A DNA stretch of 45,000 nucleotides, from NCBI GenBank assembly GCA_024636345.1, contig JAGXHG010000013.1, forward strand, positions 1-45,000, given 5' to 3'. The notes below the pieces were generated by a model. That model was not told the DNA's origin. It searched no databases and saw only the letters and a program-made list of their open reading frames with translations. Both the position numbers and the translations under genes were made by a program. The DNA is from Desulfobulbaceae bacterium. GTDB lineage: Bacteria; Desulfobacterota; Desulfobulbia; Desulfobulbales; Desulfocapsaceae. This document shows positions 36,642-45,000 of this stretch, piece after piece (the stretch's first letter is position 1; each line of letters opens with the position of its first letter).

Positions 36642-38996
36642 ATGGGAATTACTACTTACCTCTTTCACAAATCGAATGGTTTGGAAAAACAGAAGTTCGA
36701 CATGTTTTTCCTTGATATGGCAGAAAATATTCACTTCCATTACCGGGATCTGAGAATTGAGTTTTCTGTCGGCGAATTCAAGGAACTGGCAGAGCTTTTT
36801 AAACTCTACTCCCAGGATGTCCTCGGAGAGATTCAGGCAGGATATAAAGACGGAGTTCTGGCGAATACAAACGAGGTTGGTACGCTAAAGACTTTCTGGG
36901 ACAAGGAGAAAAAACTTACCTTTCCTGTGAAGTATAATGAACAACAGCTGGCTATTGAAGAGACTAAAGATGGTTATCATCTCCATATCAGAAACTATAA
37001 AATTCTCCTGCGGAAGGAATCTTTTACTCTCCTCGTAAAGGCAATTGCTCCGATCTTACCATTGCTGGAAAGTAATGACCTGAATCGGGATCCTGTTCAG
37101 TTGTTGAAAGAAAACGAATTGGGTACAAAACTCGTTTCACGATTGCAGGCAGAAGGACATGAGGAGATCGTAATTGAGGTTGATAAAATCTTCCGTAAGA
37201 AGGCGGGTCAGGTGCTTAAGGCACTTGGCTATATCCTTGGAGTGGTAGAGGATAGTAAGGTTATTTATACCAAAGATCGTTCAACTGTTTTTCTTGTACC
37301 TCCCGGATACGCCTTACAAACAGCCGATATCGTCAGCACCGATACGTCGTTGGACCTTCCTCTTTTTCTTGTCAGGTACGGACATGATCTTGATGCCACG
37401 GATCTCAATCAGCTTAAACTTAAGATCCTCTTACTTTTGAAAATGGCTGTGCAGGGCACAATTGTACCGTTCCGTCTGCAGGATCTATATATCAACAGGA
37501 AGTCTCTCAATCCGGCTGTCGATCTGTTTTGTCGCCGTGGAGATATTGATCCCAAACAGGAAGTTGATTCATTCAATAAATTGCTCGGCCAAAACAAATT
37601 ATTCATGGTCAAACCAGACAAGATAATTTTTTCCCCCGAGAAGCAGGATCAGGTTCAGGATGCGTTTTTTGATTTTGTCATGCAAAAGCTCGCCCCCCAT
37701 GACTGTGTCCGCAAAATATATATCCTGGGTTCGTCAACGAATCGCCGATCCGGGTGTTACAAGGTTCCGTTTGTCCATTTTGATTGGGCAAAGATTAACT
37801 CGGATTTTGACATCTATATTGAACTGGATCCGGATTATGAGAATGCCCTTCCGGAAGAATGGGAGAAAAAGTTCTATTGGGATCGTGCTGGTTGTGATTA
37901 TTACCACTTTGGTGATATCGGCGATGGCATGGCATCTGATTTTGCCCAGCAGTACCCCGGTATCCGCTTTTATGACTATCTTGTTGAAGGATATTTGTTT
38001 CATTCATTGACAGGAAACAAAGCCAAAAAGGATAAATGGTTCAGTGAAATAAATGCTCGTTGTATTTTTTCACGGGACAAGATTGCCGAATGGGTGAGTC
38101 AGAATTATGAAATCACGGTTCGTGATACTGAACGATTTAACGTGGCATCATTCAACAAGGTCTACCATGTTTTTTCTCAACCGGAAGAATATGTGCTGAA
38201 AGTATATGATTCCAAATATCTGACCCAAAAAAACCAAAAGAAAATTGTATATGAGATTGGTCTCTTGGATTCTTTGAAAAATTCTGGTCTGGAAGTTGCG
38301 CTTCCGTTAAAAAACAAAGCAGGGAAATATATCAGCCAAAAAGATAAGGAGCAGGCAGTGCTCTTTACTTTTGCCCCAGGTAAATACGTGGCGAAACCGA
38401 CCCCGGAAGAGAATATGCTTGCCGGGAATTTATTGGCGCGTTTCCACAATGAGGCGAAGCATTATAAATCAAAGTATGCGAATGCATACAGCAACAAACA
38501 GCTCCTATTTTATTGGCTGGATGCCTGGAAGGAGTACCATGACCAAGGGGGAGTCATAGGAACCGATATCTTTTTGGATATCCCGTACTACACTAGACGT
38601 CTACGAGAGCTCAAGGCCTACCCGACCCACTGTCATGGAGATTTATCCGTTATTAATTATCTTTTTCATGATGGGAAATGTTGGTTGATTGATTTCCAGA
38701 GTGTTGGATACGGACCGGCTCTCATTGATTTGGCAAATGGGATGGTTGAGTTTTCTGCGCAGAAAAGGGAGTTCCATGTGGAAAACATGGAAGCATTCAG
38801 GCAGGGATATGAAAGTATCAGAAAGCTATCAGGTGCAGAGTGCGACTCTCTCAGAGACCTTCTGATAATTCAAATTGCCGTCAGGCAGGCTAAGCTGCTT
38901 CGGCTCCATTACGGGGGATTTGGCTATGAGCTGAAAGAAGACAGGATTCTGGGTTTACAAGTTGGTATTGAAAAACTCATTTCGCTTTCAATCTGA
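36642..38996 (+). CDS. Large protein with possible nucleotidyltransferase motif and APH-like kinase domain
   Basis: A 784-residue protein without export signal. Residues 25-180 (starting near ENIHFHYRDLRIEFS) are an unrecognised alpha/beta domain. Around residues 355-395, YILGSSTNRRSG and INSDFDIYIEL resemble the GS...DxD metal site of minimal nucleotidyltransferases, though the spacing (about 24 residues) is longer than the usual 9-13. From about residue 500 comes an aminoglycoside-phosphotransferase/choline-kinase-like domain: VYHVFSQPEEYVLKVYD (ATP-binding Lys), then the catalytic CHGDLSVINYLF (Asp667) and WLIDFQSVGYGPALIDLANG (metal Asp684). It likely phosphorylates, and possibly nucleotidylates, a small polar molecule such as a sugar. 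It follows the secretion genes by 82 bases on the same strand. The substrate is unknown. Confidence 0.7.
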   Translation: MGITTYLFHKSNGLEKQKFDMFFLDMAENIHFHYRDLRIEFSVGEFKELAELFKLYSQDVLGEIQAGYKDGVLANTNEVGTLKTFWDKEKKLTFPVKYNEQQLAIEETKDGYHLHIRNYKILLRKESFTLLVKAIAPILPLLESNDLNRDPVQLLKENELGTKLVSRLQAEGHEEIVIEVDKIFRKKAGQVLKALGYILGVVEDSKVIYTKDRSTVFLVPPGYALQTADIVSTDTSLDLPLFLVRYGHDLDATDLNQLKLKILLLLKMAVQGTIVPFRLQDLYINRKSLNPAVDLFCRRGDIDPKQEVDSFNKLLGQNKLFMVKPDKIIFSPEKQDQVQDAFFDFVMQKLAPHDCVRKIYILGSSTNRRSGCYKVPFVHFDWAKINSDFDIYIELDPDYENALPEEWEKKFYWDRAGCDYYHFGDIGDGMASDFAQQYPGIRFYDYLVEGYLFHSLTGNKAKKDKWFSEINARCIFSRDKIAEWVSQNYEITVRDTERFNVASFNKVYHVFSQPEEYVLKVYDSKYLTQKNQKKIVYEIGLLDSLKNSGLEVALPLKNKAGKYISQKDKEQAVLFTFAPGKYVAKPTPEENMLAGNLLARFHNEAKHYKSKYANAYSNKQLLFYWLDAWKEYHDQGGVIGTDIFLDIPYYTRRLRELKAYPTHCHGDLSVINYLFHDGKCWLIDFQSVGYGPALIDLANGMVEFSAQKREFHVENMEAFRQGYESIRKLSGAECDSLRDLLIIQIAVRQAKLLRLHYGGFGYELKEDRILGLQVGIEKLISLSI

Positions 38997-39246
38997 AAAT
39001 ACCATAAAAACGGTCGGAAGTGACTTCTGCTTCCTTTAAAAGAAAAATTCACCTTATTCTCGTCGCCAACCTGTCCTAATGACCGAGGCCACCTCTTAGC
39101 GCCTGATAAGTTTCTCCGAAACTGGTATCATCAACCAAATGGTAAAAGATTATTTTTTATCAAATGATAAGTGAATTGTTCTGTTATTACCCTGAGTAAT
39201 TTTCTTTTTCACGCTCTGCTGATCTAAATCTTCTGTATGGAATGTA

Positions 39247-40242
39247 TCAACAAAGCTGGTTGAGATCTTCGACTTCGACAAGATCACTTGCCAGAGTAGC
39301 AATCCAGCGCTTATGACATCCAAATTGGGCACGCGTTGATGTTACAAATATATACCCAACTTCCTTTACTGCTTTTTTAGCCAACTCAACTGTCGTACCA
39401 AAATAGGGTATTTTTAGATCCTTGTATTCGGGAAGCTTATCTGCCAAACGTCGGACCGATCCTGCACTATAGTAAATTTCACCATCCTCCTGAGCATCCT
39501 TTAATTTTTCGTTCAAATATAACAACTTTTTTTGCAACAACGAAACATCATTATTGGAAGATGACAAATCCTTAATACTTCTCTGTATAACTTTTTTTTC
39601 CTCCCTCATTTGATGAAAATTTCTTTGTATTGATGGAAAATCTTCGTTGGTAGGCTGAGAAAGAAAAAGCGAAGGCGAAGCCATCTTAAAAGCATTAAGC
39701 ATGTTTTGCCTATTATTCCAGCCAAGAATATGGCATGTAACACCTGTAGATACAATAAAATCGATATGCCAATTAAGGGCCTTCAGGCTATTTAATATAC
39801 TTATATCCGCACAAAAAAGACAAACCTCAACATTCCTTTTACCTATTATATAATTATCAGAACCTTCTCTAAGTTTCCATAACTTATCTACGCCATGATC
39901 TGATTGTACCTTGTATCCGGACTGATTGCATTTTTCTCCATATACACTTAATGCAGATTGAGACGGATCAATACCAATCACCTTTAAAATATAATCCTCA
40001 CCCAGCACTTCTTGCGCAATCTCTTCGTATAATGGGTGCAGTCGACCATCCCCACACCCATAATCTATAAGTGTAATTGTTTTTTCGTCTGCGTTAGTGC
40101 TTAACTTGCGTTTTTGTATTGAATACAACATATTTCTAATATGTGATGATTCATCATCAGAAATACACGTTAAATTATATGCATCCTTCTCGTACCTTTT
40201 ATCATAGAAATCAGTTAGCATTGATTGTTCAATTTTAGTCAT
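39247..40242 (-). CDS. Class I SAM-dependent methyltransferase
   Basis: A 331-residue cytoplasmic protein. LIDYGCGDGRLHPLYEE (about residues 58-74) is motif I, the SAM-binding glycine loop, followed by IGIDPSQSALSVY (acidic motif II) and VCLFCADISIL. The middle part (residues ~210-255) is a predicted coiled or charged helical insert that may recognise the substrate. The gene is visibly A/T-richer than cys, glg or liv genes, with many ATA and TTA codons, suggesting horizontal transfer. A GAAGG ribosome site precedes the ATG. Together with the MurF-like gene 79 bases upstream it reads as one minus-strand run. The target (small molecule, peptide or glycan) is unknown. Confidence 0.75.
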   Translation of the reverse strand: MTKIEQSMLTDFYDKRYEKDAYNLTCISDDESSHIRNMLYSIQKRKLSTNADEKTITLIDYGCGDGRLHPLYEEIAQEVLGEDYILKVIGIDPSQSALSVYGEKCNQSGYKVQSDHGVDKLWKLREGSDNYIIGKRNVEVCLFCADISILNSLKALNWHIDFIVSTGVTCHILGWNNRQNMLNAFKMASPSLFLSQPTNEDFPSIQRNFHQMREEKKVIQRSIKDLSSSNNDVSLLQKKLLYLNEKLKDAQEDGEIYYSAGSVRRLADKLPEYKDLKIPYFGTTVELAKKAVKEVGYIFVTSTRAQFGCHKRWIATLASDLVEVEDLNQLC

Positions 40243-40321
40243 TATTGGACCTTCTTTATGCTTTTTAGTGATAAGAAGATACTCGTAAAGGTTTTTTATC
40301 CTGACTCAGGGGGCCGCCACT

Positions 40322-42679
40322 TTAACCTGATTGAGAATGCTTGAGGTGTGCAATAATCTCTTTCACATCGCCTGCACGGGCAGAACCTTTAAATGAAATA
40401 ATATCACCACCTTGAAGTGTCTCAAGCAACACATCACCTAGTTTATCAGTGGAACTGAAATGCCGATGGTCAATCCTGTCCTTGATTTTATTGTTGAGGT
40501 AACGGGTATATTCGCCCACAGAATAGAAAATGTCGATTTTTGATTGATTTACATCAAGAGCAAGTTCTTCATGATATTCCTTGCTCTTCTCTCCGAGTTC
40601 GCCCATATCTCCAACAACCATCACCCTACGGCCTCCATTTTTGGGGTTCATGAGTGATAAAATATGAAAGCTTGAACGCATAGATGCAGGGTTGGCATTA
40701 TAACTGTCGTCAATAACCTGAACAGTTTCCCCGTTTTTCATAGATAGCTCAAATATTTCATTTCTCCCTGTGGTCGGAAGTAATGTCTGAAATTGGAGCA
40801 GTGCACCCTCAAGATCTATTCCCAGATCATATAGAACCGCCAAAACCGCCAGGCTGTTTAAGGCCATATGTATGCCAGGAAGGGAAAGCTTGTAACGATT
40901 GTGCCTGCCATATATCTCAACTTCAATCTCAGAAAAGTCCGAATTAAGTTCAATACTTGTTGCCCGGATATCTGCTAGCGGATGTTCTCCGAAGGTCATT
41001 ATTCTGGAAATCCCTTTTGCATGCACTATCCCCAACATGTATTCATAATGTCTTGAATCCCTGTTGAGAATAACCGTTCCACCCGGTTCTAGGCCCTTAA
41101 TAATTTCCAGCTTGGTTTCGATAACAGAGTTTATTGAATCATGAAACTCCATATGATCATGCTGGATTTCAGTTACGATGACAATATGTGGTCTGACCAG
41201 AACGGTCTTGGGTAAGATGGTACCTGGCCTCCCCATTCCCATCTCAAGAATTGCATAGTCGCTTTCTTGCGGAATGTTCATGACGCTTTTTGGGACACCG
41301 GTTTCATGATTGAAATTGGAAATGTTTTTGTAGGATCTGCCAAAGTGAGAAAGAATATCGTGGACCATAGATGCAGTTGTGGTTTTACCAACACTGCCTG
41401 TAATGCCAATTACTTTACCACCGTAGCGTTTCCGGTTTTCCAGCGCCAGTTTAATCATGGCTGAAAAGGTATTGCGAACAAGTATAAACTGTTGCGTCCC
41501 ATCAGTTGTTCCCGGGGGATGACTGGTCATGACAACGGTTGCGCCCAGTGAAAAAGGTCTGGCTTGGGTAGCCTTGCCGGAATGATAGGTTCTGGTCCAA
41601 TTCTCATCGGGCAAAATGAACATTGCCTCAGGAACAATTTGATTAGAGATAAACGTCCCCATTGAGTACCGTTGCGGCTGAGACTGCTCAGGTAAAAGTT
41701 TTCCATCAGTTATCTGCAATACAGAGTCAGTATCCCAGATTGATTTACCTGACTCAGGAAAAAAACGTTTTTCGGAATATGTTCCGTCTTCAGAAGATCT
41801 CATGTAGAGAAGGAGCGTATTTGCCAAGGCAAGTGTGTTGTCAATGACCAAATCGGCACCAGCGTAACGTAGAGAATGATTATACTCCTCGATCCGTCGC
41901 ACAAACAGTGCGGTGATAAAGCGAAAGACTGCAACATCAGGAAGAGTTAATTGATAAAGACAAACTTGCTCCATAAATCGCCATGGATCATTGTTTATTG
42001 CTGAACGCAGATAATTGCTGCGGAAGATGTGTTGCAGTAAGATATCTCCAGATATCTTACTAAATGGAGGAGGTAATATTGCCAGGAAACCAATCCACCG
42101 ATGATGACTACAGGTCTTATGGTACGGTTGTGTATTCAGGTTACGTGCACAGTATCGCTCTAGTCGACCATAAGCCTCTGTATCATCTACAAACCACCAT
42201 AATTCAAACAACAATATCAAATAATCATATCCCACGTAGCTAGGAATACGAGAATCTTGCTTCCGTGTGAAGTCTGGTAGAAGCTTGGAGTACTCTGGCT
42301 TCTCTGTCTGCTGCCAAAAATCCTTAGTGACTATTGCGACATCATTGGCAATTGCAGGATTATACTGGCTGTAAGCTACGAGAAATCTCAAGCGATAAAT
42401 CTGACTCTCACTCGCTGTTCCTTCTTCTTCAATGTGAGATCCTTGTTGACTTATCAGCGCATAAAGTTGTGATAGCAGTTTATGATAGCGTGTTGGATCT
42501 TGAACATACTTCAACGCATAAGAAAGAACAGTTCCACACTTCAATAATTGCAATGCAGACTCTTGGTCTCCACTGGTTTGAAAATCCAGGAGTGTTTTCA
42601 GCTGAGAAGATATTTTGAAGAGAGATGACTCAAGGGTTCGAGAAAAAAATAACTGCTCATGTGCTGCCAGATTATTCAT
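40322..42679 (-). CDS. MurF-like Mur ligase with a long extra N-terminal domain
   Basis: A 785-residue protein. The last ~460 residues are a Mur-ligase fold of MurF type: an N-terminal substrate domain (MGTFISNQIVPEAMFIL), the ATP loop GITGSVGKTTTAS with Lys432, NFNHETGVPKSV, ILEMGMGRPGTI, the nucleotide/metal His region VTEIQHDHMEFH, the ligase end DDSYNANPASMRSS, and DIISFKGSARAGDVKE. The first ~310 residues are helical and unlike MurF. Mur ligases make a peptide bond between a carboxylate and an amino acid or dipeptide with ATP. No other mur, mra or fts gene is nearby, so this is not the cell-wall enzyme but probably a paralogue making another amide-linked product (inference). AAAGGAAA precedes the start. 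Confidence 0.85.
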   Translation of the reverse strand: MNNLAAHEQLFFSRTLESSLFKISSQLKTLLDFQTSGDQESALQLLKCGTVLSYALKYVQDPTRYHKLLSQLYALISQQGSHIEEEGTASESQIYRLRFLVAYSQYNPAIANDVAIVTKDFWQQTEKPEYSKLLPDFTRKQDSRIPSYVGYDYLILLFELWWFVDDTEAYGRLERYCARNLNTQPYHKTCSHHRWIGFLAILPPPFSKISGDILLQHIFRSNYLRSAINNDPWRFMEQVCLYQLTLPDVAVFRFITALFVRRIEEYNHSLRYAGADLVIDNTLALANTLLLYMRSSEDGTYSEKRFFPESGKSIWDTDSVLQITDGKLLPEQSQPQRYSMGTFISNQIVPEAMFILPDENWTRTYHSGKATQARPFSLGATVVMTSHPPGTTDGTQQFILVRNTFSAMIKLALENRKRYGGKVIGITGSVGKTTTASMVHDILSHFGRSYKNISNFNHETGVPKSVMNIPQESDYAILEMGMGRPGTILPKTVLVRPHIVIVTEIQHDHMEFHDSINSVIETKLEIIKGLEPGGTVILNRDSRHYEYMLGIVHAKGISRIMTFGEHPLADIRATSIELNSDFSEIEVEIYGRHNRYKLSLPGIHMALNSLAVLAVLYDLGIDLEGALLQFQTLLPTTGRNEIFELSMKNGETVQVIDDSYNANPASMRSSFHILSLMNPKNGGRRVMVVGDMGELGEKSKEYHEELALDVNQSKIDIFYSVGEYTRYLNNKIKDRIDHRHFSSTDKLGDVLLETLQGGDIISFKGSARAGDVKEIIAHLKHSQSG

Positions 42680-42775
42680 GTATTTTCCTTTACAAAAATA
42701 TTAATTGCTCGTTCTGCTCCTTTATGGTCCAGTTTTTGACCATGAAAAATAACTTTCGCATTAGTTTGGCGGGAG

Positions 42776-43606
42776 CTATTTGTGATATTGTGATTTTGCC
42801 AGTAAAGCATATGCTGCCAAGATTTTCCATTCTTGCCCTCTGTAAGTAAACCACCACTCCCTATTTCTTAATTCCACAGGATAATAGACCATCTTGTTCT
42901 GAGCCAGTTCGGCTGAGTATGATTCTTTGGCATCATCTGAATCTGTAATAAGAATTCCCTTGAAATGATTGAGCCAACTATATCGAAATCCCCAAAGAGT
43001 GATCATGTGTGAATCTCTTGAGCCATGGGCTGTTGGTCGAACAATTTGCAGAACGACTCCATACCCATCTTCTAAAAGATGCCTGAGAATATAGGGGTTA
43101 CGTTTTAACTGACGTTGACCAATGCCGCGAAAGAGACTCCCTGCAGGACTGTCCCATTTGGAGATTGAAAAGTCTGTATCCGGCCAAAAACCTCCACCTT
43201 TTTTAATAACCTCTGCTCCGCCACTGCCGTATTTTTTACCTGTAAACCACCAACGCCATGCCTCTCGGGGAGAACCAGAAGGATTATCACTCCAGTGTTG
43301 CGTGAAGTAACGAAAAATGTCGTCTTCAGTAGTTATTCCAGGTTGAATACCCCATTTTGTCCACGCCAGCACGTTGGCGGCAGAAGAAGCCCAGCACAAC
43401 CAATCATCATCTTTGTTGTTGGTACTTTTTTCAGCATCATGCCATTCCCCACCATAAGCAAGATCGATTCGAAATTCATTTTCAGCCTTTAGATTCGTAG
43501 CAGAGATGAGAGTGGTAAAAAATAGAAGAATAGTACAGGAAAACTTGAGGCTTTTAAAAAATGCATATCTGTCATCTTTATTTATTGGATTATTAGATAA
43601 AAACAT
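42776..43606 (-). CDS. Exported IdeS/Mac-like cysteine protease
   Basis: A 276-residue protein with an N-terminal export signal (FSCTILLFFTTLISATNLKA) and a papain-like domain related to the IdeS/Mac family. DDWLCWASSAANVLAW holds the nucleophile Cys, SHMITLWGFRY the catalytic His, and ITDSDDAKESY the Asp loop of that family. ATG 43606 with AAAGGC before it is chosen over the in-frame GTG at 43621. In streptococci IdeS cuts IgG, but homologues in environmental bacteria have unknown targets, so no host role should be read from the name. Location in the envelope or outside suggests cleavage of a peptide or protein made or exported by its neighbours (inference). Confidence 0.75.
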   Translation of the reverse strand: MFLSNNPINKDDRYAFFKSLKFSCTILLFFTTLISATNLKAENEFRIDLAYGGEWHDAEKSTNNKDDDWLCWASSAANVLAWTKWGIQPGITTEDDIFRYFTQHWSDNPSGSPREAWRWWFTGKKYGSGGAEVIKKGGGFWPDTDFSISKWDSPAGSLFRGIGQRQLKRNPYILRHLLEDGYGVVLQIVRPTAHGSRDSHMITLWGFRYSWLNHFKGILITDSDDAKESYSAELAQNKMVYYPVELRNREWWFTYRGQEWKILAAYALLAKSQYHK

Positions 43607-43886
43607 TATATGCCTTTGCACAATTCTCAGCCAGAAGTTCTCTTTTGCATCTGGAGATCAACAGATATTGGGATTTCGGTTTCTTGAGAAGGCCTGACCC
43701 AGAAGAACCGTCACTCCCCGCGCAGATGGAGTACGTCGTCCTTTTAACTGAGAATAGAGCAGAGGCATAAAACATTATTAAAGCTTTTCCTCAAATAAAT
43801 AATCCATTAGTACGAGATCTCAATACTGGTTATAGGCTAGCTAGTCTGCATTCTTAATAAAATGGTATTGTTAAAATAACGATACT

Positions 43887-45000
43887 TCACAGGTGCAGAC
43901 CAAGTCGTGCATAATGTAAAAATGAGGAAATGTTGTGCTGAATATAATCAATTCTAACTTCATTTTTACGGCGGTCATCTCCCCCCCGGACAAAAGAGCC
44001 ATCAGGTAATCGAAAGTCCATCTGTCGTTTCAGATTAAATTTAACTTGTTCAAGGCATCTTTCATATAATGCTTTGTCATCAATATTATCCGGTCGTTTC
44101 ATTCGTAAAAAAGCCATCAACCCCTCTGAGCGACAAGCTATCGGGGTGCTTCTATCCCATGAAAGATATTCAGGGTTCTCGAGTATATGGAGTACAATTT
44201 TCTTGGCATGGAGATAGCAGAGAGACGATGCGTCATGATTTGACAGAAGCTCAAGAAAATAAAGCATCCAGTGAGATTGTTCTTTCACCCCATAATCCTC
44301 AGGAGCGAGTTCATTTTCAATTTCCCGCACGGTTTCATACCAATACTTTTGCTGTGTTAGCCTGTGTAAGGCCAACAACGCAAATAGCGCTTCGCCGGTA
44401 TAATACATCGAGTGAAAATTGGATATTTTTCCTGACTGAAAGTATCTTTTATGAACCAACTTGTTGTTGTTCTCCATCCGTTGAGCCACCATAAACTGTG
44501 CAAGTTGCTCAGCAACCGCCAAGAGAAAGTGATCCTGAGTTATCTCAAATAAAGAGACCAGGGCCAGCGTGGAAAGGGCGTTTCCCCCGAGTTTGATGGT
44601 ATTGTCTTCACAGATACAAACGTTGTTGTAGCTGCGGAAAAATCTTAAATATGTATCAAGGAGATAATGAGTAGCTTGACGACAACATTCTAAGATTTTT
44701 TTGTCGGAAACATCACGATAAACGTCAAGCATTGCCCAGACAGTTCCTGCATGACGGAGGACATTGTAGCCTTTTAGAGGGGTGTCGTCCTGTGAGTCAT
44801 ACCTGTATTTAAAGCTACCATTTTTCTGAATCAGGTTTGTAAGACATGTTGCTCCCGCATGTGCAATCTCAAGTGTATCCATTTGTGAAAGCCTTTTTGC
44901 ATAAGAACGGTATAACAGCTGGTTTGCGGGAAATTGAAAAATGATTTTTTCTTTACCTCTTTCATCTATGCAATTACCTGCTTTATCGCCAATATTTATT
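43887..45000 (-). CDS. Helical (alpha/alpha-barrel-like) protein, cut by the right window edge
   Basis: The frame is open from the stop at 43887 through to the right edge; the ATG at 44882 is only the first Met in view. Upstream codons without stop read sensible protein (IIFQFPANQLLYRSYAKRL), so the gene starts outside. The visible ~370 residues are helical, with repeated aromatic/Gly helices (YNVLRHAGTVWAMLDVYRDV, LGGNALSTLALVSLFEI, MYYTGEALFALLALHRL, SEGLMAFLRM). This pattern is typical of (alpha/alpha) barrel folds such as six-hairpin glycosidases, C5-epimerase C-domains or lanthionine-cyclase-like proteins. No catalytic motif is certain. It shares its strand with the protease and the MurF-like gene. 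Confidence 0.65.
   Translation of the reverse strand, partial: INIGDKAGNCIDERGKEKIIFQFPANQLLYRSYAKRLSQMDTLEIAHAGATCLTNLIQKNGSFKYRYDSQDDTPLKGYNVLRHAGTVWAMLDVYRDVSDKKILECCRQATHYLLDTYLRFFRSYNNVCICEDNTIKLGGNALSTLALVSLFEITQDHFLLAVAEQLAQFMVAQRMENNNKLVHKRYFQSGKISNFHSMYYTGEALFALLALHRLTQQKYWYETVREIENELAPEDYGVKEQSHWMLYFLELLSNHDASSLCYLHAKKIVLHILENPEYLSWDRSTPIACRSEGLMAFLRMKRPDNIDDKALYERCLEQVKFNLKRQMDFRLPDGSFVRGGDDRRKNEVRIDYIQHNISSFLHYARLGLHL

Noticed and set aside
43593..43775. 60-residue minus-strand frame upstream of the protease gene
   Set aside because: It overlaps the protease start in another frame and has no motif or ribosome site.
1..45000. CRISPR array or cas genes
   Set aside because: No regularly spaced direct repeats and no Cas-like protein were seen on either strand.

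Overview
The window looks like a chromosomal segment of a Gram-negative, anaerobic, amino-acid- or peptide-using bacterium, most likely a Desulfobacterota member near the Desulfobulbales. This is inferred from gene content: indolepyruvate:ferredoxin oxidoreductase, two phenylacetate-CoA ligases with a Liv transporter, an NhaD antiporter, a DUF3373-type outer-membrane protein and a LapB-like type I secretion pair. No rRNA or marker gene confirms the taxon.

Layout. 1-0.3 kb: the C-terminal end of a tyrosine recombinase followed by a perfect 21-bp inverted repeat, probably the edge of a mobile element. 0.4-3.2 kb (minus): TPR protein, cysE and cysK, a cysteine-synthesis operon. 3.4-8 kb (plus): small cytochrome c, a frameshifted DUF3373 porin-like gene, glycogen phosphorylase. 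8.1-8.3 kb (minus): a tRNA-Cys(GCA) unit with its own promoter and terminator. 8.3-17.6 kb (plus): rnc, dgkA, eptA, a radical SAM gene, an ABC-F ATPase gene broken by one in-frame TAA, a C69 dipeptidase and nhaD. 17.6-18.4 kb: the only gene-free stretch over 300 bases, holding a hairpin and an orphan terminator. 18.4-20.2 kb: an exported TolB-like/FG-GAP repeat protein.

20.2-30.8 kb (plus) is a coherent catabolic island: iorAB, paaK, an ACT-domain protein, livK, an attenuator-like terminator, livHMGF and a second paaK. The simplest reading is uptake of branched-chain or aromatic amino acids, oxidative decarboxylation of aryl-pyruvates to aryl-acetyl-CoA with reduced ferredoxin, and interconversion of aryl-acetates and their CoA esters. 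RNase PH follows.

31.7-45 kb is accessory and partly A/T-rich. A strong sigma70-type promoter (TTGACG-17-TATAAT) drives a LapB-like secretion ATPase, an HlyD-like adaptor, a LuxR-type regulator whose receiver lacks the usual phosphoacceptor Asp, and a 784-residue protein with a possible nucleotidyltransferase motif and an aminoglycoside-phosphotransferase-like kinase domain. On the minus strand face it a SAM methyltransferase, a MurF-like ligase with a ~310-residue extra N-terminus, a secreted IdeS/Mac-like cysteine protease and a helical protein that runs off the right edge. I regard this second block, a non-peptidoglycan Mur-ligase cassette beside a secretion system, as the best candidate for an undescribed system. 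That all these genes form one pathway is inference from proximity only.
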